Shown here in pieces: positions 1 to 7,904 of a stretch of 37,462 nucleotides of DNA (position 1 is its first letter; each line of letters begins with the position of its first letter). Under the pieces are notes generated by a model. The model made no database searches, had not been told where the DNA came from, and worked only from the letters and a program-made list of their open reading frames with translations. This stretch comes from Oligoflexia bacterium. Its GTDB lineage: Bacteria; Bdellovibrionota; UBA1018. The position numbers and the translations under genes were made by a program. The stretch covers positions 1-37,462 of the forward strand of contig CAITVN010000093.1 in NCBI GenBank assembly GCA_903895855.1, in the 5' to 3' direction.

Positions 1-17
1 GGTGTAAACCAAAGGGT

Positions 18-1145
18 TTAGTACATGAACCCCAGCGTCCAGAGTGGTATGGTTTTACCTGAAGCAACGTCCAGGTTATCGCGTATCACCCAATCAGCTT
101 TCTTGAGTTTCTTTGACGGCCCTCCGATTTCGATTCTGACCTTATTATCAACCGTGAAGTCGCAAATCGTTTCGTCGTCAGCCGCCAGAATGGTTCGCTT
201 GGCCTCTTGAAAACAAGCTACCGTCAAGGCTTCGCGCACCGAACCCAAATCGCCTTGAAGAGCACCGTAGACTGAAGGGTCTTGTAGAAAAATTTTTGCG
301 CCGATTGAATGAAGTTTGTGGTCTTTTTTCTTGCGAACCACTCTGATCAATTGGGCTTCTTCCATCGCGTTCAAAAGTGAATAGAGTTTTTCTTTACCAA
401 TACCCCATTCGTTGCAAAGCGAGTTAACGGCCAGCGTGGGTATACTTGATTTTGCGAGGTATCCGATCACGGCTGACATCAGGCGAAGGTGATTTTCTGT
501 CAGTTGAGGCACTAAGAAGGGAATGTCCAGGGCGATTGATTTTTCAATGGTTGCCAAAATTTTTTCGTTGTAAGAGTTGACTCCCTCTAGAAAAATGGGG
601 CGAAAGCCATGCGCTAACCATTCTCGGTTCAATTTCATGATCGGCAGAGTGCTCAACAGTTGGTTGACTTTTGTGTGGTCGAGGTTGAGAGGATCAAGCG
701 TCGGTAAAGTGGGGTCGGCGCCAGCCAAAATAGCAAACTCACGCAAAGACAAGAGCGGTAGTCGAGCGCTAACAAAACGCCTTGAGAGATCACCCATTTT
801 TTTGCGTAGTACGATAGCACTCGAGTCTGACGCCCAGATTGAGTGCCGCGGAAACGAGTCGTAGAGAGCCTTTAAGTGTTGCGACCAATCTCGAGCGTAG
901 TGTACTTCATCAACGAGAATTCCCTCGTAACCGGCCATAAAGGCGGCTTCGCCCAGTTCAAAAAGTGAAAGAGAAACCAGAAGTGGATTATCTACTGAGA
1001 AATAGAGCAACTTACCACGTGCTGCTCTTTGCAAGAGAAACGTTGTTTTGCCAACTCCGCGAGGGCCCGTGAGTAAGACTGCGCGCTCAGGCTTGCTTTG
1101 TAGCGATTCAAAAAAAGGTCGACTGAGCCGCGGGACTTGGGCCAA
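18..1145 (-). CDS. AAA+ ATPase of the AAA_14/DUF4143-like type
   Basis: This is probably a cytoplasmic P-loop ATPase of the archaeal-type ATPase group often found as lone genes next to mobile or toxin-like loci; its substrate is unknown. The Walker A motif GPRGVGKTT lies at about residues 27-35 and a Walker B-like GILVDEVHY at 75-83, followed by a sensor-like stretch IWASDSS near 103. The C-terminal third contains a winged-helix-like segment (LAVNSLCNEWGIGKEKLYSLLNAM) and ends in a basic nuclease-fold-like region. The start is a TTG without a clear ribosome binding site. The frame stays open about 115 bases further upstream but offers no ATG or GTG, and the 26 residues before Walker A match the usual spacing of this family, so TTG is accepted with doubt. 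It stands alone on the minus strand. The ATPase call is firm, the role is not known. Confidence 0.75.
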   Translation of the reverse strand: MAQVPRLSRPFFESLQSKPERAVLLTGPRGVGKTTFLLQRAARGKLLYFSVDNPLLVSLSLFELGEAAFMAGYEGILVDEVHYARDWSQHLKALYDSFPRHSIWASDSSAIVLRKKMGDLSRRFVSARLPLLSLREFAILAGADPTLPTLDPLNLDHTKVNQLLSTLPIMKLNREWLAHGFRPIFLEGVNSYNEKILATIEKSIALDIPFLVPQLTENHLRLMSAVIGYLAKSSIPTLAVNSLCNEWGIGKEKLYSLLNAMEEAQLIRVVRKKKDHKLHSIGAKIFLQDPSVYGALQGDLGSVREALTVACFQEAKRTILAADDETICDFTVDNKVRIEIGGPSKKLKKADWVIRDNLDVASGKTIPLWTLGFMY

Positions 1146-1502
1146 GTCAGAGTGCAGCGTCAGAGTGCCAAGTCGGCATTCCAGAGTCCCAACTGTCGAG
1201 CGTCGCCCTGTTTTGCTAGGTTTCGGTGAACGGTAATGTCGGTCTGTTCTCGCGGCTATTCTTAGAAGTGGTTTTTATTTATTCCACTGACTATTTTTTT
1301 GTAAACGATCGGTTTCTGTTGACTGATTTCGAAGGTGCCCAGCCGCCATTATAGGCCGACATTTGGCTCATTTTGTAATTTTTGAACTTTAGAATCATCG
1401 ATTGTGCCACCATGCCGGTTTGCGCGCGCCTAAGGGCTACTCAAAATCTAGAGCGACTCTTCTCAAAAACCGTCACTAAAAAAGCTGTGGTATGAGTTTT
1501 CA
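1146..1502. other. Intergenic stretch with short direct repeats
   Basis: This gap separates two divergently read genes. Close to the ATPase start it carries two copies of GTCAGAGTGC (1146-1155 and 1159-1168) and two copies of GCCAAGTC (1141-1148 and 1167-1174), so a short unit has been partly duplicated. The rest is AT-rich without an open frame of note, a hairpin terminator or a well-spaced sigma-70 promoter that I can defend; a TTGACT at 1319 has no -10 at a proper distance. Promoters for both flanking genes must be here but I cannot point to them. Confidence 0.4.
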
Positions 1503-2630
1503 ATGAATTTTATGAATGTTAAAATGAACTTAAACGCCCTCACTTCAGACCAGTTATTGAGCGAGACAAAAAGCATTGTCAGCGAAGAGCGGCGAATCAC
1601 GGCAAAACTCATTGAACACTTGACTGAGATCAATCAAAGGCTTCTTTTTTTGAAACTGGGCTACTCGAGTCTTTTCGAATTTGTGACAAAAGAATTGGGT
1701 CTAAGCGAAGGCGCCGCGCAGAGGCGAATTCAATGCATGCGCCTCATGCAAGATTTACCAGAAACGCGACAAGCCTATGAACGCGGCTCTTTATCGCTGA
1801 GTAATGCGGCAAAACTTCAATCGCATTTTCAGGCCATCAAAAAATCTGGCGTGGTAAAAACAAATGAAGAAAAGAAGGCGATTGCGAAGAACGCCGAAAA
1901 CAAGTCTCAAAACGAGTGCGATCAAATGCTCTTTAAATTAGCGCCAGAGCAGCCCAGGCCAGACAAGGCCCGAGTCTTATCGCCAACCCTGCGGGAACTA
2001 AAATTTAGTATTTCAGAAGAACTATTCAAAAAGATTGAACGCCTCAGAGAGCTTCTCAGTCATTCACATCCTCACGCCACTCTCGCTGAACTCATGGAGC
2101 TCTTAGTGACCAGCCACCTCACCAAGCTCGAAAAAACAAAGGGGCTGCAGCCGCAAATTTTTCAACCGTGTGATGAAAAGATTCAGAAACCTGAGACAAG
2201 GAATCAAAAGACTGCTGCAAAGATCCAGAAATCGGCTGCAAAGAATCAGAAGGATTTTGATCAGAGCTTTGGAGAAGCTTGTGAAAATCACAAAACTTCC
2301 CACGTTGAAGTCGGCAAAGCTGACAAAACTCATTTGGTTCACGCCGCAGCGAAATCATTGCCAGTTGGAATTCGCGTGGCCCTGCCGACGCAAATAAAGC
2401 AGCAAGTGTGGAGTAAGGCAGATGGAAGGTGTGAGTACGAGTATCAGGGGCGTCGGTGCTCGTCGCGATATCAGCTTGAAATCGATCACCAGCACCCGCT
2501 GGCCCTTGGTGGTTCGAATGAATTGTCAAACCTCAGACTTGCTTGCAAAAATCATAACGGCTTTGCCGCCATTCAGGCGCTGGGAGTCGTCAAAATGAGT
2601 TCATTCAGAAAGTGCGAGCGTTCAGGGTAA
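1503..2630 (+). CDS. HNH endonuclease of the Bdellovibrio multi-copy type
   Basis: The protein has an N-terminal helical domain (about 1-130, with LGYSSLFEFVTKELGLSEG and QRRIQCMRLM) that I recognise from HNH proteins present in many copies in Bdellovibrionota. A long variable middle follows, and the C-terminal HNH nuclease core has LEIDHQHPLALGG at 325-337, Asn343 and CKNHN at 348-352. Cysteines in GRCEYEYQGRRCSSRY just before the core may bind zinc. The middle (about residues 225-260) is a low-complexity Lys/Gln/Asn linker built from imperfect repeats of the KxQK type, so this part is likely to vary fast. It is the usual 350-400 residues and intact with all catalytic positions. Three Met codons lie close together at the start (1503, 1512, 1524) and no strong ribosome binding site decides between them. 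Whether it homes, defends or serves genome exchange is unknown. Confidence 0.85.
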   Translation: MNFMNVKMNLNALTSDQLLSETKSIVSEERRITAKLIEHLTEINQRLLFLKLGYSSLFEFVTKELGLSEGAAQRRIQCMRLMQDLPETRQAYERGSLSLSNAAKLQSHFQAIKKSGVVKTNEEKKAIAKNAENKSQNECDQMLFKLAPEQPRPDKARVLSPTLRELKFSISEELFKKIERLRELLSHSHPHATLAELMELLVTSHLTKLEKTKGLQPQIFQPCDEKIQKPETRNQKTAAKIQKSAAKNQKDFDQSFGEACENHKTSHVEVGKADKTHLVHAAAKSLPVGIRVALPTQIKQQVWSKADGRCEYEYQGRRCSSRYQLEIDHQHPLALGGSNELSNLRLACKNHNGFAAIQALGVVKMSSFRKCERSG

Positions 2631-2655
2631 CCTCTCTTCGGTTCAGGGTAACCTC
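2620..2655. repeat. Direct repeat of 15 bases at the end of the HNH gene
   Basis: GTTCAGGGTAACCTC occurs at 2620-2634 and again at 2641-2655, a period of 21 bases. The first copy contains the stop codon of the HNH gene, and GGTTCAGG appears once more in degenerate form near 2666. It looks like a local tandem duplication at the gene end; I see no hairpin or U-tract that would make it a terminator. Confidence 0.6.
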
Positions 2656-2745
2656 GACGAGTGACGGTTCAGGTTCAGCAATCCACGGCAACGGCAACAA
2701 GTGATTGGCAATCGCGTTGCTGGCTGTTGACGATTTGAGAGGATT

Positions 2746-4722
2746 CTATTTTTTAGACAGCAGCCTCGCCAGCTTTGCCAACCCGGGTACGAGCTCGTCG
2801 GTAGATCTGAGTTCAATCGCCATGCCTCTGGTTTTGTGGGCCATCGCTTCGAGAACTTGCGCGCCATGAAAGTCTTTACCAATCTTGACGGTGTGTAAGG
2901 TGCGAAAGTGGTGGGCCAGCTCAATGGGGTTACGACCTTCGGTGCTTCGGCCGTCTGAGAAAAAAACGATCTGACTCGATCGAAGTTGTCTTGTGTTGAG
3001 CTCTTTAATCAAAAGCTCGAGCGCTTGATGTAGGTTCGTGAAGCCAGAGACGGTGTATCCCAACAGGCTCATCAGCAAATCTTCTAGCGTTGACTCGCGG
3101 TCTAGGGGCTCAATCCAATGGCTACTCGAATCGAAGGCGAGAATCGCGCGGCGATTGGGGGGCAGGCGCATCGCGAGTGCGGCAACTGCGGCTAAGAGTA
3201 AAGCCCGCTTGTCACCACGCATCGAAATGCTCATGTCGAGCACAAAGATAATTGGCGTTTTTAGAGCTGACTCAACCAGAAAATGAGACCCCGATGGGGT
3301 CGGATGCACTGACGAAGTCGAAGGCAATGTCGTGGCCTTATCTTCTAGTGTGCTTTCAATATCGAGCTCGAGAATTCGCTCGCCCGGTAAAACGGCGTCG
3401 TGAGACTTCACTTGCCGCTCAGTGGGAGTCGCGAGAGGCCCTACGAGTCTTCGGGCAGTGTGGAGTAAGCCTTTGAGCGCTTGCGCGTCGATTGCCTCAC
3501 GTTCGGTTTTAGTTAATGGAAAATATTTAATGATGTCTTGATAGCGAACAGCGAAATCCCAGGGCTGTTTGCTCGCAAATTGGGCTTCATCAATGCGTGT
3601 TGAGCGAGTAAAATCTTCGATCGAGTTGTGCGAGTCTTCGAGGCTCGGGCCGATGCCCGTGTCGATCACGAGTTCGCGAGTTTGTCGGGGCAAGAAGTTA
3701 GACCCGGGGTCATTTGCACCAGCTGTGAGGGCAATTAAATTTTTTTTAGCCTGTTCGAACGCGGGCTCGATGAGTTGGTCTAGTAATTGGTTCCAGAGTT
3801 TTTTGAATTGGTCGCCAGAAAGATTCGCTGAACTGAGCTCAACGCGAGTGGGCAGGGCGAGTATTGCTGCCGCTTTAACCGCTTCTTTGATAGCTGAATC
3901 GTCGCAGGCTTGGCCCGCTAAAAGCGAAGCCGCGATTTCACAAACAGCTTGCGACGCCCGAACACTACCTCCTCGCCTGATTTGGGGGTGATGGCGAGTC
4001 AAGCGAATCAACTCAACTGCGGTGCTAGTCATGAGTTCTAGGTTGGTTGATTGGGTGGCAGTTGACCGCGTGATGGCCGACGATTTTTCGAGGCAAATCG
4101 CGACTTCGTCGACTGAGTCTGGGTAATCAATTGAAATCCATTCGAAACGATCTGAGAGGGCTTCACTTAAGTTTGATGTGCCCACGAAGTCACGCGGGTT
4201 TTGAGTCGCGATCACTAAAAATCCTGGAGCGGATTTGAGTTGCCCATAGTGCGGTATTTCAATCGTTTTTTCATCAAGGGCGGGTAGCAGTACATTCTGA
4301 ACCGACTCTGGCATTCGATTCAGTTCGTTGATGAAAAGGGGTTTGCCTAACTTCATCGCTTCAACCAACGGGCCGGGCTCGAAAGCGTCTTGTGTGAATC
4401 CGTGGTTTAATACTTTTTCTGGATTCCAATGGCCCACGAGTTTCTGTTCGGTGTACCGTGAGTCGCCATCGATTCGAATGATCGTCTGGTTCAAGTATCG
4501 AGTCACCGCAAGCGCAAGCAATGTCTTGCCCGTGCCCACGGGGCCTTCGAGCAAACTGTTTCGACCCAACCGAGTCAGTAGCAGTATCGCTTGAAGCTCA
4601 GTGCCTCGCCCAATGATGTGCGATGCGCTTTGAATTTCGCGAACGGCCTGGTCATTGGGGGCTCGGGGGTCTCGATCAATCGTGATCGTTGATTCGGGGC
4701 TTGGTGCATTTTCGGTACCCAT
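2746..4722 (-). CDS. MoxR-type AAA+ ATPase fused to a VWA domain
   Basis: This is a 658-residue chaperone-like protein related to the magnesium/cobalt chelatase I and D subunits. The N-terminal AAA+ module has Walker A GPVGTGKT (60-67), Walker B-like LFINELNR, a sensor-1 region VIATQNPRD and an arginine-finger region SDRFEW. A low-conservation linker follows, then a von Willebrand factor A domain that begins near residue 490 with the metal-site motif DMSISM (Asp496) and contains IVFFSDGRSTEG as the later MIDAS part. MoxR and VWA partners are usually separate genes, so the single-chain form is notable but is known from BchD/ChlD-like proteins. The gene starts with ATG. No cobaltochelatase CobN-like or other client lies nearby, so I infer assembly or metal-insertion help for an unknown target. 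It follows the secreted-protein gene at 49 bases and may share its transcript. Confidence 0.85.
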   Translation of the reverse strand: MGTENAPSPESTITIDRDPRAPNDQAVREIQSASHIIGRGTELQAILLLTRLGRNSLLEGPVGTGKTLLALAVTRYLNQTIIRIDGDSRYTEQKLVGHWNPEKVLNHGFTQDAFEPGPLVEAMKLGKPLFINELNRMPESVQNVLLPALDEKTIEIPHYGQLKSAPGFLVIATQNPRDFVGTSNLSEALSDRFEWISIDYPDSVDEVAICLEKSSAITRSTATQSTNLELMTSTAVELIRLTRHHPQIRRGGSVRASQAVCEIAASLLAGQACDDSAIKEAVKAAAILALPTRVELSSANLSGDQFKKLWNQLLDQLIEPAFEQAKKNLIALTAGANDPGSNFLPRQTRELVIDTGIGPSLEDSHNSIEDFTRSTRIDEAQFASKQPWDFAVRYQDIIKYFPLTKTEREAIDAQALKGLLHTARRLVGPLATPTERQVKSHDAVLPGERILELDIESTLEDKATTLPSTSSVHPTPSGSHFLVESALKTPIIFVLDMSISMRGDKRALLLAAVAALAMRLPPNRRAILAFDSSSHWIEPLDRESTLEDLLMSLLGYTVSGFTNLHQALELLIKELNTRQLRSSQIVFFSDGRSTEGRNPIELAHHFRTLHTVKIGKDFHGAQVLEAMAHKTRGMAIELRSTDELVPGLAKLARLLSKK

Positions 4723-4771
4723 AGTTGCTTACTTTGCTTAACTTAGCTTGGGCTTGAGATCAAGCACCTGC

Positions 4772-5551
4772 TTAGTACTTCGTACAGCTCACGCTAAAGG
4801 TGCACTGTTTTCGGTATTCGGGCTTGTGTGAAAGAGGTGATGAGTCGACTTCGTTCAAGCACGATTGAATCACTTCGGTTTTGCAAGGGTCGAGGTTTGG
4901 ATCGCCTTCAGCAACTGCCCAGCAAGATTTGGCACCAACGAAGGGCCTGTTGAATCCTTGAGTTTTTCCGTAACTAGTTTCGCAGCGAAAAGCGTAAGTC
5001 ACGAGCGGAATCGTTGGGAGGGGCGGAGGAGTCAATTGCGGAGGCAGTTGCGGATTCGGCGCGCTTGGTGGAGTGAGGGTGCCGTACGGGTATGGGCTTG
5101 ATTCAGGAAGTCCAGAACCGTTGCCTGAAAAGTTAACTGATTGGCTCTCGAACTCCGCACCATTATCACGAACGCAAGAAAGTGGGAAAGCGGTCTCATG
5201 CCACCGTGAGTAGCCGGCAGCTAGTGCGTGATTGCCATTGGCGATCATGAGTAAGTATTCAGTGTCGTTCACGCTGAATGCCAATTCGTTTTTGAGGTCA
5301 TTTGAAGCAACGTCATTGCCGTTTTTTGCGCGCTCGAAAGCAATAATGTAACCTGAATGATTGTCATTGATTCGAATGTGGGTATTGATTCCGGGGGCTC
5401 CGCCTGAGGGCGTGATGCGAATGGCTGCGGGGCGACCGTCCATTTTGCAGCTCCAGGTGCCGTACCAATCAGTGGTCATGTACGGGTGGGCCATGGCTTG
5501 CGACGAGGCGACGAGGGCAGATGCGATCACAAGTATTTTTGTTAGGTTCAT
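4772..5551 (-). CDS. Secreted two-part protein of unknown function
   Basis: I do not recognise this protein. With the start chosen here it begins MNLTKILVIASALV and has a clear signal peptide ending at SQAMA, so it should be exported. An upstream ATG at 5566 is in frame, but the bases that would encode its second residue form GGAG, a ribosome binding site placed nine bases before 5551, so I prefer 5551 (259 residues). The N-terminal half contains WYGTWSCKMDG and looks like a small beta domain. A proline-rich linker (PPSAPNPQLPPQ and PPPLPTIP) joins it to a Cys-rich C-terminal domain ending CTFSVSCTKY with about six cysteines, probably disulfide-bonded. An AT-rich region upstream has TATAAT on this strand at 5627-5622 as a possible -10 box but no convincing -35. 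Confidence 0.7.
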   Translation of the reverse strand: MNLTKILVIASALVASSQAMAHPYMTTDWYGTWSCKMDGRPAAIRITPSGGAPGINTHIRINDNHSGYIIAFERAKNGNDVASNDLKNELAFSVNDTEYLLMIANGNHALAAGYSRWHETAFPLSCVRDNGAEFESQSVNFSGNGSGLPESSPYPYGTLTPPSAPNPQLPPQLTPPPLPTIPLVTYAFRCETSYGKTQGFNRPFVGAKSCWAVAEGDPNLDPCKTEVIQSCLNEVDSSPLSHKPEYRKQCTFSVSCTKY

Positions 5552-5678
5552 AGAATTGTTCTCCATTTAAATTATGTAAAAATGATGTTTCACTTTGAAA
5601 GGGTTATAATTGACTTTATCGATTATAGCTTAATATAAAAAAAGATATTAGAAAACATGTGCTTGTGGTTTTTAGGCC

Positions 5679-5740
5679 GACCAGAATGACCTGTATTCCA
5701 CTTTAGTCGTGACTTTTATGGAATGCAGGTCATTTTGGTC
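5679..5740 (+). repeat. 62-base long hairpin with a 22-bp stem
   Basis: The 22-base arms 5679-5700 (GACCAGAATGACC...ATTCCA) and 5719-5740 (TGGAATGC...TTTTGGTC) are inverted copies that differ at two positions. In a plus-strand RNA both differences become G-U pairs, so the stem would be fully paired. In a minus-strand RNA they would be C-A mismatches. The 18-base loop holds a further small inverted repeat AGTC-GT-GACT (5705-5714). It lies in the gap after the LuxR-type gene, both neighbours being on the minus strand. No U-tract follows on either side, so it is not a standard terminator. It could be a REP-like or MITE-like element, a small RNA or an RNA processing site. Only one copy is present in this window. 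Confidence 0.7.
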
Positions 5741-5779
5741 AGGTGAGAATTTAGGGAGGAGGTGAGGCTAAACTTCCGA

Positions 5780-6316
5780 CTAACTGGGATTTTTGTCTTC
5801 GCCTCTCGCTTCACTCGGAGGCAAGAGGTCTTCTAGAAAAAATGCGGCAAGCTCTGATCGACCAGCGAGGCCAGCCTTTGAGTAGATGGCAGTCGATTGA
5901 GTACGGGCCGTTTTTTCAGAGGTGTTTCGAATTTCAGCGATTTCTTTGAAGCTCAGTCCTTTTAATAATAAAAACGCGACTTCTCTTTCTGAATGGCTGA
6001 GTTGCCACTGTGCAAGCTGTTGGTCGATGGCTTGGCTGAGTCCTTCGATGTATTTTTTTGATTGAGCCTGCCAAGCTTTACCTTCACTCTCTAATCTTGA
6101 AACGGTACTGCGTTCAACTTCAAGCGAACGCTTGAGCGTGAACGAATCTCGTAACAAGAAGAACACGCCGAGGGCTGCAGTGAGGGCTGTGAGCCCTTCG
6201 GCGAATAAGTGCCACCACGTGACGCCTTCTCTTGAGTCGGTCGCAAGGTCTGCTCCGACCATGAAGGTAATCACCAGTAATACGGCCGCGATGAATTGTC
6301 GCTCTCTAGTCATCAT
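5780..6316 (-). CDS. Membrane-tethered LuxR-type HTH regulator
   Basis: This is probably a one-component transcription regulator anchored in the inner membrane. From the chosen start the 178-residue protein has two hydrophobic segments (about 8-22 and 35-56), a coiled-coil-like stretch (60-105) and a C-terminal LuxR/GerE helix-turn-helix (about 106-165, with LSHSEREVAFLLLKGLSFKEIAEI). There is no receiver domain. The frame extends 68 codons further upstream, but that part only reads the His-tail region of the cytochrome gene in another frame. The paired ATG ATG at 6316-6311 follows naturally and overlaps the end of the cytochrome gene (stop 6308-6306) by 11 bases, which points to translational coupling. 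Such tethered HTH proteins often sense envelope or redox state; that the signal comes from the overlapping cytochrome is my inference. Confidence 0.75.
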   Translation of the reverse strand: MMTRERQFIAAVLLVITFMVGADLATDSREGVTWWHLFAEGLTALTAALGVFFLLRDSFTLKRSLEVERSTVSRLESEGKAWQAQSKKYIEGLSQAIDQQLAQWQLSHSEREVAFLLLKGLSFKEIAEIRNTSEKTARTQSTAIYSKAGLAGRSELAAFFLEDLLPPSEARGEDKNPS

Positions 6317-7103
6317 GGTGTTCGTCGTGGTGTTCTTTTTGCTCGTTGTGTTCATCATGCTCATTTTGCTCATTCTTTTTTGGGTGTTTGCCGTGCTCGC
6401 CGCCCTTTTCTTTTTCGGATTCGCCGAGTTGCAAGGTCGATCCAAAGAGTTTGAGCACCTGCGTATTGGTATCGTAATTTTGATAAAGGTGAAAGGCAAA
6501 CGAGCTGACGAGTGCGACAAAGACTAGCGCGACGACAGGGTGATTCGCTTCGATACCTGATTGCCCATCAACGGGAAATTTTTGGCCATGAATCATGCTA
6601 AGGCCAATGGCGTCTTTGTGTTTGACTGTGTGAAGAATAATTCCGCAGACGTGAGCGATCGCCACAATCACAAACGCATTGGCTAGCAACTCATGCACTT
6701 CTTTGAAGAACTCTTTATTGATTGAGGCTACCATCAAGTAACCGGTTAAGCCCAAGCCGAGAGCCAGAGCAAACATGATGAGTGCGCTCCAGCTTGAGGC
6801 GGCATGGTGAGTGAGGGTTCTGAGGGCTTTTGGTGAAAACACTCCTTTTGAATAGCTAACCAACTTTGATGGGCTCAGTTCGAACGACGAAAATTTGGCG
6901 TACTTCGAACCCGCAAATCCCCAAATGATTCTAAGTACGACTGCAAGTGACATCACCATACCCAAGAGCATGTGGTAAGGGTACTGGGGTGACTCGTCAT
7001 CGAGAATTTTTGCTATCGAAAAGGCAGCGATAAAAAGTAAGACAAATAACCAGTGAAATAGTCTCGTCGGAAAATCGAAGACATTAACTTTTTTTGCGTT
7101 CAT
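6306..7103 (-). CDS. Cytochrome b561-type membrane protein with His-rich tail
   Basis: This is an integral membrane b-type cytochrome of the bacterial b561/Ni-hydrogenase cytochrome b group, which passes electrons between quinones and periplasmic partners. About five hydrophobic helices can be seen. Candidate haem ligands are His17 (FPTRLFHW), His44 (YPYHMLLG), His137 (KEVHELL) and His151 (IAHVCG), as expected for the family. Unusual is the C-terminal extension after the last helix: residues 231-265 are highly charged and carry eight histidines (GEHGKH, DEHNEQ, EHHDEHHDD), suitable for binding Ni, Zn or Cu, placed on one side of the membrane. The ATG start at 7103 is preceded by GAAGG. It forms an overlapping pair with the membrane-tethered LuxR-type regulator downstream. 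Confidence 0.85.
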   Translation of the reverse strand: MNAKKVNVFDFPTRLFHWLFVLLFIAAFSIAKILDDESPQYPYHMLLGMVMSLAVVLRIIWGFAGSKYAKFSSFELSPSKLVSYSKGVFSPKALRTLTHHAASSWSALIMFALALGLGLTGYLMVASINKEFFKEVHELLANAFVIVAIAHVCGIILHTVKHKDAIGLSMIHGQKFPVDGQSGIEANHPVVALVFVALVSSFAFHLYQNYDTNTQVLKLFGSTLQLGESEKEKGGEHGKHPKKNEQNEHDEHNEQKEHHDEHHDD

Positions 7104-7350
7104 GGGGGCAAACCTTCACTTTCTTGAGTTGAAGTATCGACCCTGACTTCGAAAATATCTATGGGTCAAATGCCGTAGACCCTGATTTTGTGAAGGATTT
7201 TTGGGGATATGGGGCAATTATCCCCTCTGAAACTCGATGTGTCAGTAGGGCATTTTATCGCAGGCGGTGAGATCGCAGTTTCATTGCATGCACGGGCAGG
7301 CACGAGCTTGGACGTAAGCCCTTGATTGGCGTACTCGAGTTGTCAGGTGC

Positions 7351-7371
7351 GGTCTTTATCTTAAAAAGACC
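7351..7371 (+). promoter_or_regulatory. Leader hairpin directly before a ribosome binding site
   Basis: GGTCTTT (7351-7357) and AAAGACC (7365-7371) form a perfect 7-bp stem with a 7-base loop, ending two bases before the AAGGGAG ribosome binding site of the secreted protein at 7385. It may modulate translation or mRNA stability. The rest of the 281-base gap from 7104 holds GACCCTGA twice (7139 and 7178) and GGGGATA/TATCCCC arms (7203-7209, 7219-7225) of unknown meaning; no firm promoter was found. Confidence 0.45.
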
Positions 7372-7384
7372 AAAGGGAGAAGAG

Positions 7385-7834
7385 ATGAAAAAATTGAGCG
7401 CGACAGCGTTTCGGGCTGTATGGGTGGCCCAAGTGGCCTGGTGTTTTCAGCTGGCTTTTGTGTTGTCTGTAACATCGTCTGGCTTTGCCGCAGGCAAAAA
7501 TGGGCCAGTCATGGCGTTTGTCTACGATTACCGAAATGGAGCAAATACCGCACAGGGTGGCTTTGCTTCGTCAACCGAGGCCGACAAGTTCGCTGCCGGT
7601 TGGTGCAAGTCTCAACACATTCCGCGTGAGTCGTGCGCAATTCTTCAGTGCCTGGGGGGTTGGTTTGGGGTAGCCCTTGGTTATTCAACTGACGATCACG
7701 GTCGAAGAACTTATCATTATGGTGATAGCTGTGGTTCAAAGAACGCCAAAGTGGCCAAGTCGATGGCCCTGTATCGCTGCGATGTCGATTACACCGAGCA
7801 CTGCAAGTTCATCTCGAGTTGGTATGTTGATTGA
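7385..7834 (+). CDS. Small secreted Cys-containing protein (DUF4189-like)
   Basis: This is a 149-residue exported protein. The frame opens at 7322, but the AAGGGAG at 7373-7379 sits properly before the ATG at 7385, which gives MKKLSATAF followed by a hydrophobic segment and a signal-peptidase-like SGFAAG. The mature part begins near GKNGPVMAFVYDYRNG and contains repeated Ala/Gly/Lys-rich turns with six or so cysteines (AGWCKSQ, ESCAILQCLGGWFG, GDSCGSKN, YRCDVDYTEHCKF). The general look, a small domain with spaced cysteines and GWFGVALGYS, resembles DUF4189 proteins, but I am not certain. Function unknown. It stands alone between a divergent cytochrome gene and the next gene 70 bases on. Confidence 0.65.
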   Translation: MKKLSATAFRAVWVAQVAWCFQLAFVLSVTSSGFAAGKNGPVMAFVYDYRNGANTAQGGFASSTEADKFAAGWCKSQHIPRESCAILQCLGGWFGVALGYSTDDHGRRTYHYGDSCGSKNAKVAKSMALYRCDVDYTEHCKFISSWYVD

Positions 7835-7904
7835 GAGAGGTTAATTCTCTAAAGTAGTTCGACCGAATTGCGTCAATTTTAGTGTTCGAGTATGATCTGA
7901 ACAG

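Noticed and set aside
2119..2529. Open frame of 136 codons antisense to the HNH gene
   Set aside because: It lies fully within a well-supported gene, has no recognisable domain and its composition is that of a shadow frame.
6317..6520. N-terminal extension of the LuxR-type regulator
   Set aside because: It only re-reads the cytochrome coding sequence in another frame and gives a low-complexity Lys/Thr/Asn sequence; the ATG pair at 6316-6311 is better placed.
6132..6527. Plus-strand frame with a run of hydrophobic residues
   Set aside because: It is the complement of the cytochrome His-tail and regulator start; the hydrophobic run comes from antisense His/Asp/Glu codons.
7203..7225. GGGGATA / TATCCCC arms as a third copy of the twin palindrome
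   Set aside because: The G-tract is one base shorter, the spacer is nine bases and the half-sites face the opposite way.
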